A stretch of DNA of 64,000 bases from Flavobacterium hibisci. Its GTDB lineage: Bacteria > Bacteroidota > Bacteroidia > Flavobacteriales > Flavobacteriaceae. The DNA is taken from contig NZ_JAIQDW010000004.1 of the NCBI RefSeq assembly GCF_020026925.1, positions 124,001 through 188,000 of the forward strand. Direction: 5' to 3'. Position numbers and translations under genes: made by a program. Below, piece after piece: positions 18,437 to 27,937 of the stretch. Under the pieces are notes generated by a model, which did no database searches, had not been told where the DNA came from, and worked only from the letters and a program-made list of their open reading frames with translations. Numbering within the stretch: the stretch's first letter is position 1; every line of letters starts with the position of its first letter.

Positions 18437-19356
18437 TTAATATTTAAAAAAGAGGGTTGCATTTTACAGGATTCTTCTCTATTTTTTATAATTTGTTTCT
18501 TATTTAAATGATTCAACATTTTAATTCTTTTAAAAAACTGTATAATTTCTTTTTTTTTAAATAAAACAAGTGACTTACATAAAGAAGCATAACATTTTTT
18601 ATATTCTTTTCCAAAAAAAAATTGATTTATCGGATTAGACATATTCAAAATAACACTTCGGCTGTAAACTATTTTGTCATCTGTAAAATAGCGATTTTCA
18701 GAAGTTGTTTCTCTATCATGATAAATTATAGAATTAGGACAAACACCAATTTTAAAGCCATGGAATTTAATCCTTTGCACATAATTATCATCTTCTCCAT
18801 AATGAAAAAAAGAAGGATTAAATCCTCCTACAATTTCTAGACATTCCCGCGAAATTAACCATGCTGCAGCATTAATAAAATTAACGGGATATATTTTTTT
18901 CTTAATTATATTTAAAAAAATATCTGAATATAAATTGTAGCACCTTTCCGGATTTATATATTTGGAAAATTTATAATCTAACGCATTACCATTCCCATTC
19001 AGATGCATTGGACTTACAATACCAAATTGGGGTTCCTTCTGATGTGCTATCATAAGATCTGTAATTGTATCAGGTTGTATCCAGGCATCCTGATTAAGCA
19101 AGAAAACATAATCTGCCCCATCAGAAAAAGCCTTTGCTATACCAATATTATTACCCCTACCAAATCCCAGATTTTCATTTGATTCTATAAGTGTTACTTC
19201 TGGAAACTTATTTTTAATTATTAGAGGTGAACCATCTGTTGACTTATTATCAATTATAATTGTCTCCAAAAAAATAGTACTTTGCATAATGCTATTCAAA
19301 CATTTCTCCAACCACTTTTTGGGATTATAAGTAACAATGACAACTACGATTTTCAT
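18433..19356 (-). CDS. Rhamnosyltransferase-like glycosyltransferase family 2
   Basis: The 307-residue protein has the pattern of rhamnosyltransferase-type GT2 enzymes. VVVIVTYNPKKWLEKCLNSI comes first, then IIIDNKSTDGS, the ESNENLGFGRGNNIGIAKA motif, FLLNQDAWIQPDTI as the donor-binding acidic region, and FFHYGEDDNYVQRIKFHGF. The NLGFGRGNNIGI and HYGEDDNY motifs are characteristic of this subgroup. Since the window encodes a complete dTDP-L-rhamnose pathway, rhamnose is a reasonable but unproven donor. It is joined to both neighbours by ATGA overlaps. Confidence 0.88.
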   Translation of the reverse strand: MKIVVVIVTYNPKKWLEKCLNSIMQSTIFLETIIIDNKSTDGSPLIIKNKFPEVTLIESNENLGFGRGNNIGIAKAFSDGADYVFLLNQDAWIQPDTITDLMIAHQKEPQFGIVSPMHLNGNGNALDYKFSKYINPERCYNLYSDIFLNIIKKKIYPVNFINAAAWLISRECLEIVGGFNPSFFHYGEDDNYVQRIKFHGFKIGVCPNSIIYHDRETTSENRYFTDDKIVYSRSVILNMSNPINQFFFGKEYKKCYASLCKSLVLFKKKEIIQFFKRIKMLNHLNKKQIIKNREESCKMQPSFLNIK

Positions 19357-20243
19357 TTCTTTTTTAATTTTGAACCAAATAAAACCATCAATTTTCGAGT
19401 TATTTTTGAAATAAACGAGAATTTATATTTCAATCTTGACTGATGCTCATTGTTTAATAATTTAAAATATTCTTTATATAAAATTTTATCATAGATATTA
19501 TAATCATCAATATTCTGTTTGCGATTCACATTTGTAGCCTGATTCTCATGAATTCTAAATTTCACCAATGGCAAATCAATTATGATAATTGTATTTTCTT
19601 TTAAAATTCTATACCAAAATTCGTAATCCAAAATTTGCTTCAAATCAGTCCTAAAGTACCCAATTTTATTTACAATATCTTTTTTAAACATTACCACACT
19701 AGGCTCCCCAATTTTATTTAGTGGAGATTTACTAAAATGATCACTCTTAAATAAAAGATTATCTAATACTAAAACATTATTATTTTTTTGACTTATTCCA
19801 ACTTGTAGATTTTTATATTTTTTTATCCAATTACTAGTATACTCTCCTACAGCATTTTGTTCGATAATAAAAGATCTTTTACTTGCAAGCAAACCAATGT
19901 GAGGGTTTTCTTTATAAACAAAAATCATTTTTTCAATACAATCGGATTCCATAACATCATCCTGAAATAGAAATTTAATAAATTCCCCATTTGCTTTTTT
20001 TATACAATTATTCCAATTTGCTCCAATGCCCTTTGGCTTATGGTGATAGATATAAAAAGGAAAATTACTTAACACTTTAAATCTATTAACAATATCCAAA
20101 GTTTTATCAATTGATCCATCATCACTAATAATTATCTCTACATTTGTATACGTTTGGACTTGAATGCTCTCTAAAGTTTCTTTCAGATATTTTTCACCAT
20201 TGTATGTCGGAACACATATAGAAACTAATGGTAGATTACTCAT
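19353..20243 (-). CDS. Glycosyltransferase family 2
   Basis: The 296-residue protein starts LVSICVPTYNGEKYLKETLE and continues with EIIISDDGSIDKTLDIVNRF, GIGANWNNCIKKANGEFIK and the acidic FLFQDDVMESDCI motif. DYEFWYRILKEN occupies the catalytic-base position. A basic C-terminus (KISKITRKLMVLFGSKLKKK region) may bind the membrane surface. It lies between a methyltransferase and a rhamnosyltransferase-like gene with ATGA overlaps on both sides. Confidence 0.9.
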   Translation of the reverse strand: MSNLPLVSICVPTYNGEKYLKETLESIQVQTYTNVEIIISDDGSIDKTLDIVNRFKVLSNFPFYIYHHKPKGIGANWNNCIKKANGEFIKFLFQDDVMESDCIEKMIFVYKENPHIGLLASKRSFIIEQNAVGEYTSNWIKKYKNLQVGISQKNNNVLVLDNLLFKSDHFSKSPLNKIGEPSVVMFKKDIVNKIGYFRTDLKQILDYEFWYRILKENTIIIIDLPLVKFRIHENQATNVNRKQNIDDYNIYDKILYKEYFKLLNNEHQSRLKYKFSFISKITRKLMVLFGSKLKKK

Positions 20244-21079
20244 TTTTTTATAACTCTTTTAATTAAAAAAAAAGGATATATTAAAAAATTACCTATTCTA
20301 TATGAAAAAGTTTTTTTGATATTCGTAATCATACTAGATTTTATATGGTCATTGATTTTTTTAGATATTTCAATTCCATCAAAAATAGAAGGTCCTACCT
20401 TTTCTATTTGAATGGAAGAAGCAATTAAAATATTATATACAGGCTCAATTGTTAACTTTTTTAAATCGAAATTATCTCCTCTATAAATCACTGTTTTCTC
20501 AAAATCATCAACGTGATTAATATATGAATTTAAATTATAAGCTACCTGATAATAAAAATCAGTATTTAAAAAAAATCGCTTAGATAGACTTTTAAACTCT
20601 TCAAAATATAATTCTCTTATGTGAAATGGGTTGACTTGACCTGTTAAATCAGAATAATATTTTTTATCCGGAGAAGACATAATTAAAACACCATCAGGCT
20701 TTAAAATCCTTTTGATTTCAGCAAACATTTCATCATGCTTATCATGATGCTCGATTGTTTCAAAACTAACTACAACATCAATACTTTTAGACTCGACCGG
20801 AATTTCATCGGCACTTCCTACAATATAATTAAGGTTATCTTTTACATACTTGCTTTGAGCATTTTTAATTGTATTTTGGTCAATGTCAACACCTGTAACA
20901 GATAGCGCACTCTTTGATAGCATATAAGAGCCATAACCTTCACCTGAAGCTATATCTAAAACTATTTTATCTTTAATAAAATCAACTGCTAGAGCATATC
21001 GATGAAGATGTTCCACAGTTACATTTGAAAAATTATAAAACTCTAATCTTTCGCCTGTTTTTTTTTCTATTTTACCCAT
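20240..21079 (-). CDS. SAM-dependent methyltransferase
   Basis: The 279-residue class I methyltransferase has the SAM-binding motif I in IVLDIASGEGYGSYML. The acidic residue after strand 2 is in VTGVDIDQNT. Motif IV is VVSFETIEHH, and EIKRILKPDGVLIMSSPD follows. It begins 13 bases inside the Wzt-like ATPase gene. Methyltransferases encoded next to an ABC exporter with a carbohydrate-binding tail are known in some O-antigen systems to cap the non-reducing end and so stop chain growth. That role is plausible here but not shown. Confidence 0.85.
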   Translation of the reverse strand: MGKIEKKTGERLEFYNFSNVTVEHLHRYALAVDFIKDKIVLDIASGEGYGSYMLSKSALSVTGVDIDQNTIKNAQSKYVKDNLNYIVGSADEIPVESKSIDVVVSFETIEHHDKHDEMFAEIKRILKPDGVLIMSSPDKKYYSDLTGQVNPFHIRELYFEEFKSLSKRFFLNTDFYYQVAYNLNSYINHVDDFEKTVIYRGDNFDLKKLTIEPVYNILIASSIQIEKVGPSIFDGIEISKKINDHIKSSMITNIKKTFSYRIGNFLIYPFFLIKRVIKK

Positions 21080-22350
21080 TGTAAATTTGGTCTTATTAAT
21101 CCTGGAAAATGACCAGAGTAATCTCCTCTGGCTGTTTTATCACCAACTTCATCTATAATATTAAACCCCAAAATATCATTTTCATGAAATTCTACGTGAA
21201 ATGGTCCATAGCGCATAATAGCAAAACTACAACTGTACCCACCTTCCGCTAATAAATTTCTCGGAATTATTATTCTCTTTTTGTGGATGCCTAGTTTCGG
21301 TGCTTCTTTCAATGTAGATGAGAATTTATCATGAGAGCTTAAAATATGTATGTTGTGTGAATTAAATAAATTAAATCCGTGTGTAAATAATTCATTTTCT
21401 ATTAAAATTTCATATGTGAATTCAATTTGTATTTCATCTGATATAGAATGATTATAAACAACTTCACCTTTTTCATTTAAAACTTTAGCCTCCAATAATT
21501 GTAAAAAATCTGTTTTAGGTGCTAAATTTTTATTCCATTTTTTTGAAGCATTTTTAACTGAGTCATTAAAATATACATCAATAGCCTCATCTATACTTCC
21601 CTGACAAACAATTCTCCCATTCTCCATCACAATTCCTCTTGTACATAAACTCTTCACAGCTGCCATATTATGACTCACAAACAAAACCGTTCTCCCTTCA
21701 CCTTTCGAAATGTGCTGCATCTTACCAATGGCTTTCTTTTGAAACTCTGCATCTCCTACGGCCAAAACTTCATCAATAACCAAAATTTCAGGTTCCAAAA
21801 AAGCAGCTACGGCAAATGCCAATCGAACAGTCATTCCGCTACTGTATCTTTTTACCGGGGTATCAATATAACGTTCGCATCCTGAAAATTCTATAATTTC
21901 ATCTAATTTTGAAGCAATTTCCTTTTTAGTCATTCCCAGAATTGCTCCATTTAAAAAAATATTTTCACGTCCGGTCATCTCTCCGTTGAATCCTGTACCG
22001 ACTTCTAAAAGCGAAGCAATTCTGCCACGTGATTTAATGCTTCCGGTAGTCGGCGCGGTTACTTTCGATAGAATTTTTAAAAGTGTTGATTTGCCGGCTC
22101 CGTTCTTGCCAATAATTCCAAGTACTTCTCCACGTTGAACCTCAAAATTGATATCCTGCAATGCCCAAACATAATCTGATGTCCCTTTTGTAGATCGGTC
22201 ATTGGTGTCACCTATCTTTAAATACGGATTTTCTTTGCCCCGTATCTGATGCCACCAACGATTCAGGTCATGGCTTAATGTTCCCGTGCCAACTTGTCCT
22301 AAACGATATTGCTTAGAAATATTTTCGGCTTTTAAAATTACATCTTTCAA
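21067..22350 (-). CDS. wzt: Polysaccharide ABC exporter ATPase with C-terminal carbohydrate-binding domain (Wzt-like)
   Basis: The 427-residue protein has a full ABC domain: Walker A GIIGKNGAGKST (about residues 78-89), the LLEVGTGFNGEMTGREN segment typical of polysaccharide exporters, the signature YSSGM at 169-173, and Walker B ILVIDE followed by VLAVGD. Residues from about 255 form an extra beta-rich domain (FTYEILIENELFTHGFNLF onwards) resembling the Wzt C-terminal domain that recognises the finished glycan. It pairs with the permease gene 65 bases upstream. The long tail suggests the exporter selects glycans carrying a terminal cap. Confidence 0.93.
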   Translation of the reverse strand: MKDVILKAENISKQYRLGQVGTGTLSHDLNRWWHQIRGKENPYLKIGDTNDRSTKGTSDYVWALQDINFEVQRGEVLGIIGKNGAGKSTLLKILSKVTAPTTGSIKSRGRIASLLEVGTGFNGEMTGRENIFLNGAILGMTKKEIASKLDEIIEFSGCERYIDTPVKRYSSGMTVRLAFAVAAFLEPEILVIDEVLAVGDAEFQKKAIGKMQHISKGEGRTVLFVSHNMAAVKSLCTRGIVMENGRIVCQGSIDEAIDVYFNDSVKNASKKWNKNLAPKTDFLQLLEAKVLNEKGEVVYNHSISDEIQIEFTYEILIENELFTHGFNLFNSHNIHILSSHDKFSSTLKEAPKLGIHKKRIIIPRNLLAEGGYSCSFAIMRYGPFHVEFHENDILGFNIIDEVGDKTARGDYSGHFPGLIRPNLQWVK

Positions 22351-22415
22351 TTTTAGAATTGGATTTTAAGGTAATAGGTATTTAGAATATTTTGGAATTG
22401 ATTTTTAATAATATT

Positions 22416-23279
22416 TTATACGGTATCTATAAAACTTTTTTCAGTTCTATTAAAAATCAAAAGGCCAATAAAAAATAATGCTGTCGTAACTAAAAAAGTA
22501 TAGAATAATCCTAATATTGAAATTTGTCCCGTACTTAAAAGCATATAGCGTGAAGTTTCGATAATATATGCCAATGGATTATACTCTACTAGCCAGCCAA
22601 ACTTAGGCAATTTGTCTTTTATCAATGCCATTGGATACACTACCGCCGACAAATACATCAATAATGATATTCCAAAAGTAATTAAATGACTAAAATCACG
22701 ATATTTAGTAACCATAGATGAGATTAACATTCCTAATCCTAATCCTAAAATACCCATTACTGCAATTAGAATTGGAAAAAATAAAACAGAAGTATTCAGT
22801 TTTAAATTATATCCCTGAAAGTAATAAAAAATATAAAATAATATAAAAATTAAAAACTGAATTCCGAATTTAACTAAATTAGAAATTACAATTGAAAGAG
22901 GCGTAATGATTCTAGGAAAATAGACTTTCCCAAAAATGCTTGCATTGGTTTTAAATGTATCTGATGTACCTGTAAGACACGCAGTAAAATAATTCCAGAC
23001 TGTAATTCCTGCCAAATTAAATAAAAATGGATGTATTGTACCTGTGTTAATTCCTGCTACATTATTAAAAATTATGGTAAATGTCACAGATGTAAATAAT
23101 GGCTGTATCAAATACCAAAGTGGCCCTAACACAGTTTGTTTATAAACTGTAATAACATCTCGTTTTACAAACAAAAATAACAAATCGCGATATTGCCAAA
23201 TTTCTTTAAAATTTAAAGAAAAAAAGTTGTTTTTTGGTGTTATTTCGAACAACCAGTCTTTATTATCTGTAGTATCCAT
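22416..23279 (-). CDS. wzm: Polysaccharide ABC exporter permease (Wzm-like)
   Basis: The 287-residue ABC-2 type membrane protein starts with a cytosolic stretch, then LWQYRDLLFLFVKRDVITVYKQTVLGPLWYL (quoted here only as the RD...KQT...LGPLW pattern near residues 27-58). Six hydrophobic segments follow. This is the usual architecture of Wzm/TagG/KpsM proteins that move lipid-linked glycan across the inner membrane. The gene is the first after the terminator at 23318-23355. I see no TAnnTTTG element in the 39 bases before it. Confidence 0.92.
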   Translation of the reverse strand: MDTTDNKDWLFEITPKNNFFSLNFKEIWQYRDLLFLFVKRDVITVYKQTVLGPLWYLIQPLFTSVTFTIIFNNVAGINTGTIHPFLFNLAGITVWNYFTACLTGTSDTFKTNASIFGKVYFPRIITPLSIVISNLVKFGIQFLIFILFYIFYYFQGYNLKLNTSVLFFPILIAVMGILGLGLGMLISSMVTKYRDFSHLITFGISLLMYLSAVVYPMALIKDKLPKFGWLVEYNPLAYIIETSRYMLLSTGQISILGLFYTFLVTTALFFIGLLIFNRTEKSFIDTV

Positions 23280-23317
23280 TTTATAATTAACAGGATTTTT
23301 TACCTATTCAAAAAGAT

Positions 23318-23355
23318 TTAAAAAAAGCAAAAGGTGCTTTTCTTAAACACCTTTC
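23318..23355 (-). terminator. Rho-independent terminator after the PglF-like gene
   Basis: On the minus strand AAAGGTG (23354-23348) and CACCTTT (23336-23330) form a stem around an 11-base loop. TTGC and then a run of T residues follow. It begins 25 bases after the stop of the gene at 23380-25347. It separates the Wzx/Wzy half of the locus from the ABC exporter half. Confidence 0.75.
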
Positions 23356-23379
23356 TATATTATGATTTAAAACATTTAT

Positions 23380-25347
23380 TTACTTATCAAGAACTTCAAA
23401 AGTAGAATTCATGCTTTTAAATTCAGGAACAATTTTTTTCATTTTACTTACTATTTCTTCATTACTATAAAAATTTGCAATTGCAATGAGTTCTTCAATT
23501 TCACAATGCAAAGTTTCATATTCATCTTGTATTTCCTGGGCTATCATAATTTTATTGTGATAAGTAGGCAAAGTTTTAGAAGTATCATTTAACAATTCTT
23601 CATATAATTTTTCACCTGGTCTAAGACCAACAATTTTTATTTTTATCTCTTTGTCAGGAATAAAACCGGCTAACTTAATCATTTTTTTAGCTAAGTCAAT
23701 AATCCTTACCGGTTTTCCCATATCAAATATATAAATTTCTCCACCATTTCCCATTGCTCCTGCCTCCAAAACTAGCTGACAAGCTTCAGGAATAGTCATA
23801 AAATAACGAATAATATCCTGATGAGTAATTGTTACCGGACCTCCTGCCGCAATTTGTTTAGTAAATAACGGAACTACTGAGCCATTAGAGCCTAAAACAT
23901 TCCCAAAACGGGTAGTAATAAATTTAGTTTTACACTCTGGCTGTTCTTTTTGATTTTTTAAAAATAACGACTGAACATATTTTTCTGCAATGCGTTTACT
24001 GGCTCCCATTACATTGCTAGGATTTACAGCTTTATCTGTAGAAACCATTACAAATTTCTTTACATTGTACTTACAAGATAAATCTGCTAAGTTTTTAGTT
24101 CCTTTGACATTTGTAAGTATTGCTTGTGAAGGGTTTTCTTCCATTAAAGGAACATGCTTATAAGCAGCGGCATGAAAAACAACCTGTGGCCTAAAATCAG
24201 TAAAGACTTTTTCTAAAGCCTTTTTACTTTTAACATCTGCAATAACAGCTCTTATTTTAGTTTGAGAGTCTAACGCAAGGGTTTCTAAACATAAATTATG
24301 CAAAGGAGTCTCTGCGTGGTCTAAAATCACTATCGTTTTAGGGTTAAAACCTAAAACCTGTCTTACAATTTCACTGCCAATAGAACCTGCTGCACCTGTA
24401 ATGAGTATGACTTTATCTTTTAATTGTTTAGATATTGATTTACTGTCTAATACAATTGGTTTCCTTTCTAATAGATCTTCAATCTGAATATTCTTAACTT
24501 TTTGAGAAATTTCTTTTTGATTTTCCCAATCAGAAATTAATGGCACTGTGTATACTCTGTAGTTGAATTCTAAACATTGGTCAACAATAATCAACTGTTC
24601 ATCTTTAGACAAACTTTTGTCTGCAATAATAACAGCTTCAGCAGCTACGGAACGCATCAAAGCAGGTAATTTTTTCTTTTGAATTAATATAGGTAAATCT
24701 AACATTCTTTTAGATGCATTCTGGCTGTTTTTATCTACAAAACCAACTATCTTAAATCTTGAAGGAGTTTCAAATTTTAATGCATTTGCTACAGAAATTG
24801 CGTTAGCATCTGTTCCATAAATAACTGTCCTAATTAATTTTGAATCAGTTTTTTCAGAAAAATAAATTTCAAAAGTTTGTTTTACAACTACTCTGTATAA
24901 AAATAACCCACAAAAGGACAGTACTAAGTTTATAAAAAGTGCTGTATTTAAAAATGCCTTGTGTCCAGAATATAATTCAAAAACTAAATTAAAAATCAAA
25001 AAGAAAATCAAAACTGACATTTGAGAAAACAACAGCTTTATTGCATCTATATATGAAGAGTGCCTAATAATTCCGGAATATGTTCTAAATAGCCAGAAAA
25101 AAAATATATTAACAATAATAAGACTTGATACGAAATAAAAACCATATGAAGTTACTATATAACCTATCGCTGTGCCTTCAAACAGCATATAAGTAAATGT
25201 AAATGAAAACAAAAGAACCATTATATCAATGGCAACAATAATCCATCTTGGCAAATAACTAAGATTATTAATGTTTGCTTTAATATTTCTTGGAGAAAAT
25301 TTATTGTACAAAAAAGCTGCTATTTTAGTTAATGGGTTTGTATCCAA
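23380..25347 (-). CDS. UDP-GlcNAc 4,6-dehydratase, membrane-bound PglF/WbpM/CapD family
   Basis: The 655-residue protein has four N-terminal membrane segments (about 35-145), a first Rossmann-like region, and a C-terminal short-chain dehydratase domain. The NAD site is ITGAAGSIGSEI (about 316-327). The Thr-Met-Lys catalytic arrangement lies in STDKAVNPSNVMGASKR (436-452). YKHVPLMEENP is also diagnostic. This family makes UDP-2-acetamido-2,6-dideoxy-4-keto-glucose. With the PglE- and PglD-like genes at 29775-31575 it would form UDP-N,N'-diacetylbacillosamine or an N-acyl variant. The start is a TTG at 25345-25347; I see no ATG in the first membrane region that would serve better. Confidence 0.9.
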   Translation of the reverse strand: MDTNPLTKIAAFLYNKFSPRNIKANINNLSYLPRWIIVAIDIMVLLFSFTFTYMLFEGTAIGYIVTSYGFYFVSSLIIVNIFFFWLFRTYSGIIRHSSYIDAIKLLFSQMSVLIFFLIFNLVFELYSGHKAFLNTALFINLVLSFCGLFLYRVVVKQTFEIYFSEKTDSKLIRTVIYGTDANAISVANALKFETPSRFKIVGFVDKNSQNASKRMLDLPILIQKKKLPALMRSVAAEAVIIADKSLSKDEQLIIVDQCLEFNYRVYTVPLISDWENQKEISQKVKNIQIEDLLERKPIVLDSKSISKQLKDKVILITGAAGSIGSEIVRQVLGFNPKTIVILDHAETPLHNLCLETLALDSQTKIRAVIADVKSKKALEKVFTDFRPQVVFHAAAYKHVPLMEENPSQAILTNVKGTKNLADLSCKYNVKKFVMVSTDKAVNPSNVMGASKRIAEKYVQSLFLKNQKEQPECKTKFITTRFGNVLGSNGSVVPLFTKQIAAGGPVTITHQDIIRYFMTIPEACQLVLEAGAMGNGGEIYIFDMGKPVRIIDLAKKMIKLAGFIPDKEIKIKIVGLRPGEKLYEELLNDTSKTLPTYHNKIMIAQEIQDEYETLHCEIEELIAIANFYSNEEIVSKMKKIVPEFKSMNSTFEVLDK

Positions 25348-25381
25348 GCTAGTTATCTTTAGTATTGAAAAATTACACTTA

Positions 25382-25389
25382 CAAAAATA
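25382..25389 (-). promoter_or_regulatory. Possible -7 promoter element before the PglF-like gene
   Basis: TATTTTTG on the minus strand fits the TAnnTTTG -7 form and lies 34 bases before the TTG start. No TTG is present at the expected -33 position, so this is a weak call. Confidence 0.3.
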
Positions 25390-25424
25390 CTAATTAATGG
25401 TTTTAAAAAAATCTTCTTTTAAAA

Positions 25425-26309
25425 TTAAAATGGGTTTCCTTTTTTTTTCTGTCTTAAAAATTCCATTAGATAAGAACCATATCCTGATTTAATCAATGGT
25501 AAAGCAAGTTTTTCTAGTTCCCTATCTGAGATAAACCCTTGTCGCCACGCAATTTCTTCAATGCAGCCTACTTTTAATCCTTGTCTTTCCTCTAAAACCT
25601 GAACAAATTGTCCAGCCTGCATTAAACTATTAAACGTCCCTGTATCAAGCCAGGCTGTCCCTCTGCTTAAAATACCAACCTTTAGCAATCCTCTTTCTAA
25701 ATATGCTTTGTTTACATCGGTAATTTCATATTCACCTCTGGCACTTGGCTGAATGCTTTTCGCAATTTCTACAACTGAATTATCATAAAAATACAATCCC
25801 GGAACTGCGTAACTTGATTTTGGGTTTTCCGGCTTTTCTTCAATGGAAATAGCTTGCAGGTTTTCATCAAATTCTACTACTCCATACCTTTCGGGATCAG
25901 AAACATGATATGCAAAAACAACACCTCCGTTCGGCTTTGTATTTGATTTCAAAAGTTCCTGCATATTAGACCCAAAAAAAATGTTATCGCCCAATATTAA
26001 AGCTACATCATCAGTACCTATAAATTCTTCACCGATTACAAAAGCTTGGGCCAAACCATTTGGAACAGCCTGTTCTTCATAACTGAATTTACATCCCAAG
26101 TTAGAACCGTCTCCTAACAGTTTTTTAAAATTAGGTAAATCGTGAGGTGTAGAAATAATCAATATTTCATTTATCCCGGACATCATTAGTGTTGATAATG
26201 GATAATAAATCATTGGTTTATCATACACTGGCATCATTTGCTTGCTCATAGCTAGTGTTAATGGATGTAAACGGGTGCCGGAACCTCCGGCTAATATAAT
26301 TCCTTTCAT
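25425..26309 (-). CDS. rfbA: Glucose-1-phosphate thymidylyltransferase (RmlA/RfbA)
   Basis: The 294-residue protein starts [20 protein letters not shown], the nucleotidyltransferase signature. It has [30 protein letters not shown] and [18 protein letters not shown], all conserved in RmlA. It makes dTDP-glucose from dTTP and glucose-1-phosphate, the first step to dTDP-L-rhamnose. rfbD and rfbC precede it in transcription order with gaps of 44 and 90 bases. rfbB lies about 20 kb upstream at 45970-47025. Length matches the family. Confidence 0.97.
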   Translation of the reverse strand: MKGIILAGGSGTRLHPLTLAMSKQMMPVYDKPMIYYPLSTLMMSGINEILIISTPHDLPNFKKLLGDGSNLGCKFSYEEQAVPNGLAQAFVIGEEFIGTDDVALILGDNIFFGSNMQELLKSNTKPNGGVVFAYHVSDPERYGVVEFDENLQAISIEEKPENPKSSYAVPGLYFYDNSVVEIAKSIQPSARGEYEITDVNKAYLERGLLKVGILSRGTAWLDTGTFNSLMQAGQFVQVLEERQGLKVGCIEEIAWRQGFISDRELEKLALPLIKSGYGSYLMEFLRQKKKGNPF

Positions 26310-26353
26310 AATATTTTATATTTTGAATGCAAATACTATTTACATTTATTCAC

Positions 26354-27223
26354 TTATCTTTTTTTAGAGTTACGAAGTAATTGCATACATTTTCTTAAGC
26401 TCTCTTTATACTCTGGTACTACTACTTCAAAAGTAGTTTTTATTTTAGATTTATCTAGCAAAGAAAACATAGGTCGCTTGGCTGGAGTTGGATAGTTAGA
26501 AGAGGCTATTCCGATAATTTCACATTCAAAACCCCCAATTTCTTGTATAGCTAAAGCAAATTCATACCAACTTATTTCTCCCTCATTGGAAAAATTATAA
26601 ATACCAGCTACCCAATTGGGGTAACTAATAATCGTCATAATAGCTTGAGCTAAATCAGCGGCATAGGTGGGACTACCTATTTGATCGTTTACGATATTGA
26701 GACTCTTTTTTTCTTGCATTAATCGAGACATTGTTTTCACAAAATTATTTCCAAAACTGGAATAGACCCAAGAAGTTCGAATAATAATTGCGGCTGGATT
26801 TTGTTCCAAACATGCTTTTTCACCTGCCAATTTTGTAACGCCATAAATATTTATAGGATTTGTTGCAGCGGTTTCTGTTAAAGCAATTGACGAATTTCCA
26901 TCAAAAACGTAATCTGTTGAAATGTGAATAAGTTTACAGTTATTTTGAGAACTCCATTTTGCCATAATGGCAACCGACTGATGATTTAGTACATCCGACA
27001 ATTCAGTCTCAGATTCTGCTTTATCAACTGCCGTATGTGCCGCACAATTGATAATAATTTGCGGATTGATCATAGCAATGTTAGATTCTAAATTTTCCAA
27101 ATCACACAAATCGAGCTCTTGCCAATCGGTAAAAACCCATTCAAATTGAGAATAGACAGAAGACAACAAATTCAATTCTGAGCCTAATTGACCTTTGGCT
27201 CCTGTTATCAATATTTTTTTCAT
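26354..27223 (-). CDS. rfbD: dTDP-4-dehydrorhamnose reductase (RmlD/RfbD)
   Basis: The 289-residue SDR-extended enzyme begins KKILITGAKGQLGSELNLL, the RmlD-type NAD(P) motif. It has NCAAHTAVDKAESE, STDYVFDG and the catalytic YGVTKLAGEKACLE. IRTSWVYSSFGNNFVKTM also fits. It reduces dTDP-6-deoxy-L-lyxo-4-hexulose to dTDP-L-rhamnose, completing the pathway with RfbA, RfbB and RfbC. It lies between rfbA and rfbC in the same direction. Confidence 0.96.
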   Translation of the reverse strand: MKKILITGAKGQLGSELNLLSSVYSQFEWVFTDWQELDLCDLENLESNIAMINPQIIINCAAHTAVDKAESETELSDVLNHQSVAIMAKWSSQNNCKLIHISTDYVFDGNSSIALTETAATNPINIYGVTKLAGEKACLEQNPAAIIIRTSWVYSSFGNNFVKTMSRLMQEKKSLNIVNDQIGSPTYAADLAQAIMTIISYPNWVAGIYNFSNEGEISWYEFALAIQEIGGFECEIIGIASSNYPTPAKRPMFSLLDKSKIKTTFEVVVPEYKESLRKCMQLLRNSKKR

Positions 27224-27313
27224 AAGTTGATTTATATTATTTTTTATAGAATATGGAATAGCAGATTCCCATTGTTCTTTACTCCCAAATCCTAATTATG
27301 CCCATTTCTAATA

Positions 27314-27862
27314 TTAAAATTCCCAGTCTATATCTTTGAAATGTGGTAAAATCAAATCTTTTTCGGATATAATAATTTCATTGGCTTCGAGCTGCCAATC
27401 AATATTTAAAGTAGGATCGTCAAAATGAATACCTCTTTCGCTATTTTTATCATACAGTTGATCTACTTTATACATTACAGAAGCTGTTTCACTTAACACC
27501 GAAAAACCATGCGCAAATCCGTGAGGTATCATCAATTGTTTTTTATTTTCTGCACTCAACAATACACTTACATGTTGGCCATACGTAGGAGATTTTTTGC
27601 GCAAATCTACTGCGACATCCAAAATCTCACCTTCTAAAACCCGTACTAATTTAGCTTGAGCAAAAGGATTAATCTGTAAATGCAACCCACGAATTACCCC
27701 TCTTTTAGAAAAAGATTGATTATCTTGTATAAATTGATACTTTATCTCTTCTTTATTGAATTTTGCTTGATTATATGCCTCAAAAAAATAACCGCGTTCA
27801 TCTTCAAAAATCGTAGGATGAATAATTAGTAAATCTTTTATTTTTGTGGTTTCTGTTTTCAT
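27314..27862 (-). CDS. rfbC: dTDP-4-dehydrorhamnose 3,5-epimerase (RmlC/RfbC)
   Basis: The 182-residue cupin enzyme carries DERGYFFEAYN, GVIRGLHLQ with the catalytic-base His, GEILDVAVDLRKKSPTYG and IPHGFAHGFSVLSE. These are all family hallmarks, and its length is typical. It epimerises C3 and C5 of dTDP-4-keto-6-deoxyglucose. The 75-base leader contains a small GGGA/TCCC hairpin of unclear meaning. The previous gene is the EpsG-like membrane protein, so this part of the operon mixes assembly and precursor genes. Confidence 0.96.
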   Translation of the reverse strand: MKTETTKIKDLLIIHPTIFEDERGYFFEAYNQAKFNKEEIKYQFIQDNQSFSKRGVIRGLHLQINPFAQAKLVRVLEGEILDVAVDLRKKSPTYGQHVSVLLSAENKKQLMIPHGFAHGFSVLSETASVMYKVDQLYDKNSERGIHFDDPTLNIDWQLEANEIIISEKDLILPHFKDIDWEF

Positions 27863-27937
27863 AAAATTATTTAAAAACGGGAATAATCCCTATTATATTA
27901 CATTCAAAAATTACCTAATAAAAAAATTGAATCCTTT

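Noticed and set aside
27863..27937. GGGA-ATAA-TCCC hairpin before rfbC as a terminator or riboswitch
   Set aside because: A 4-bp stem is too short to support a terminator, and there is no larger conserved structure.
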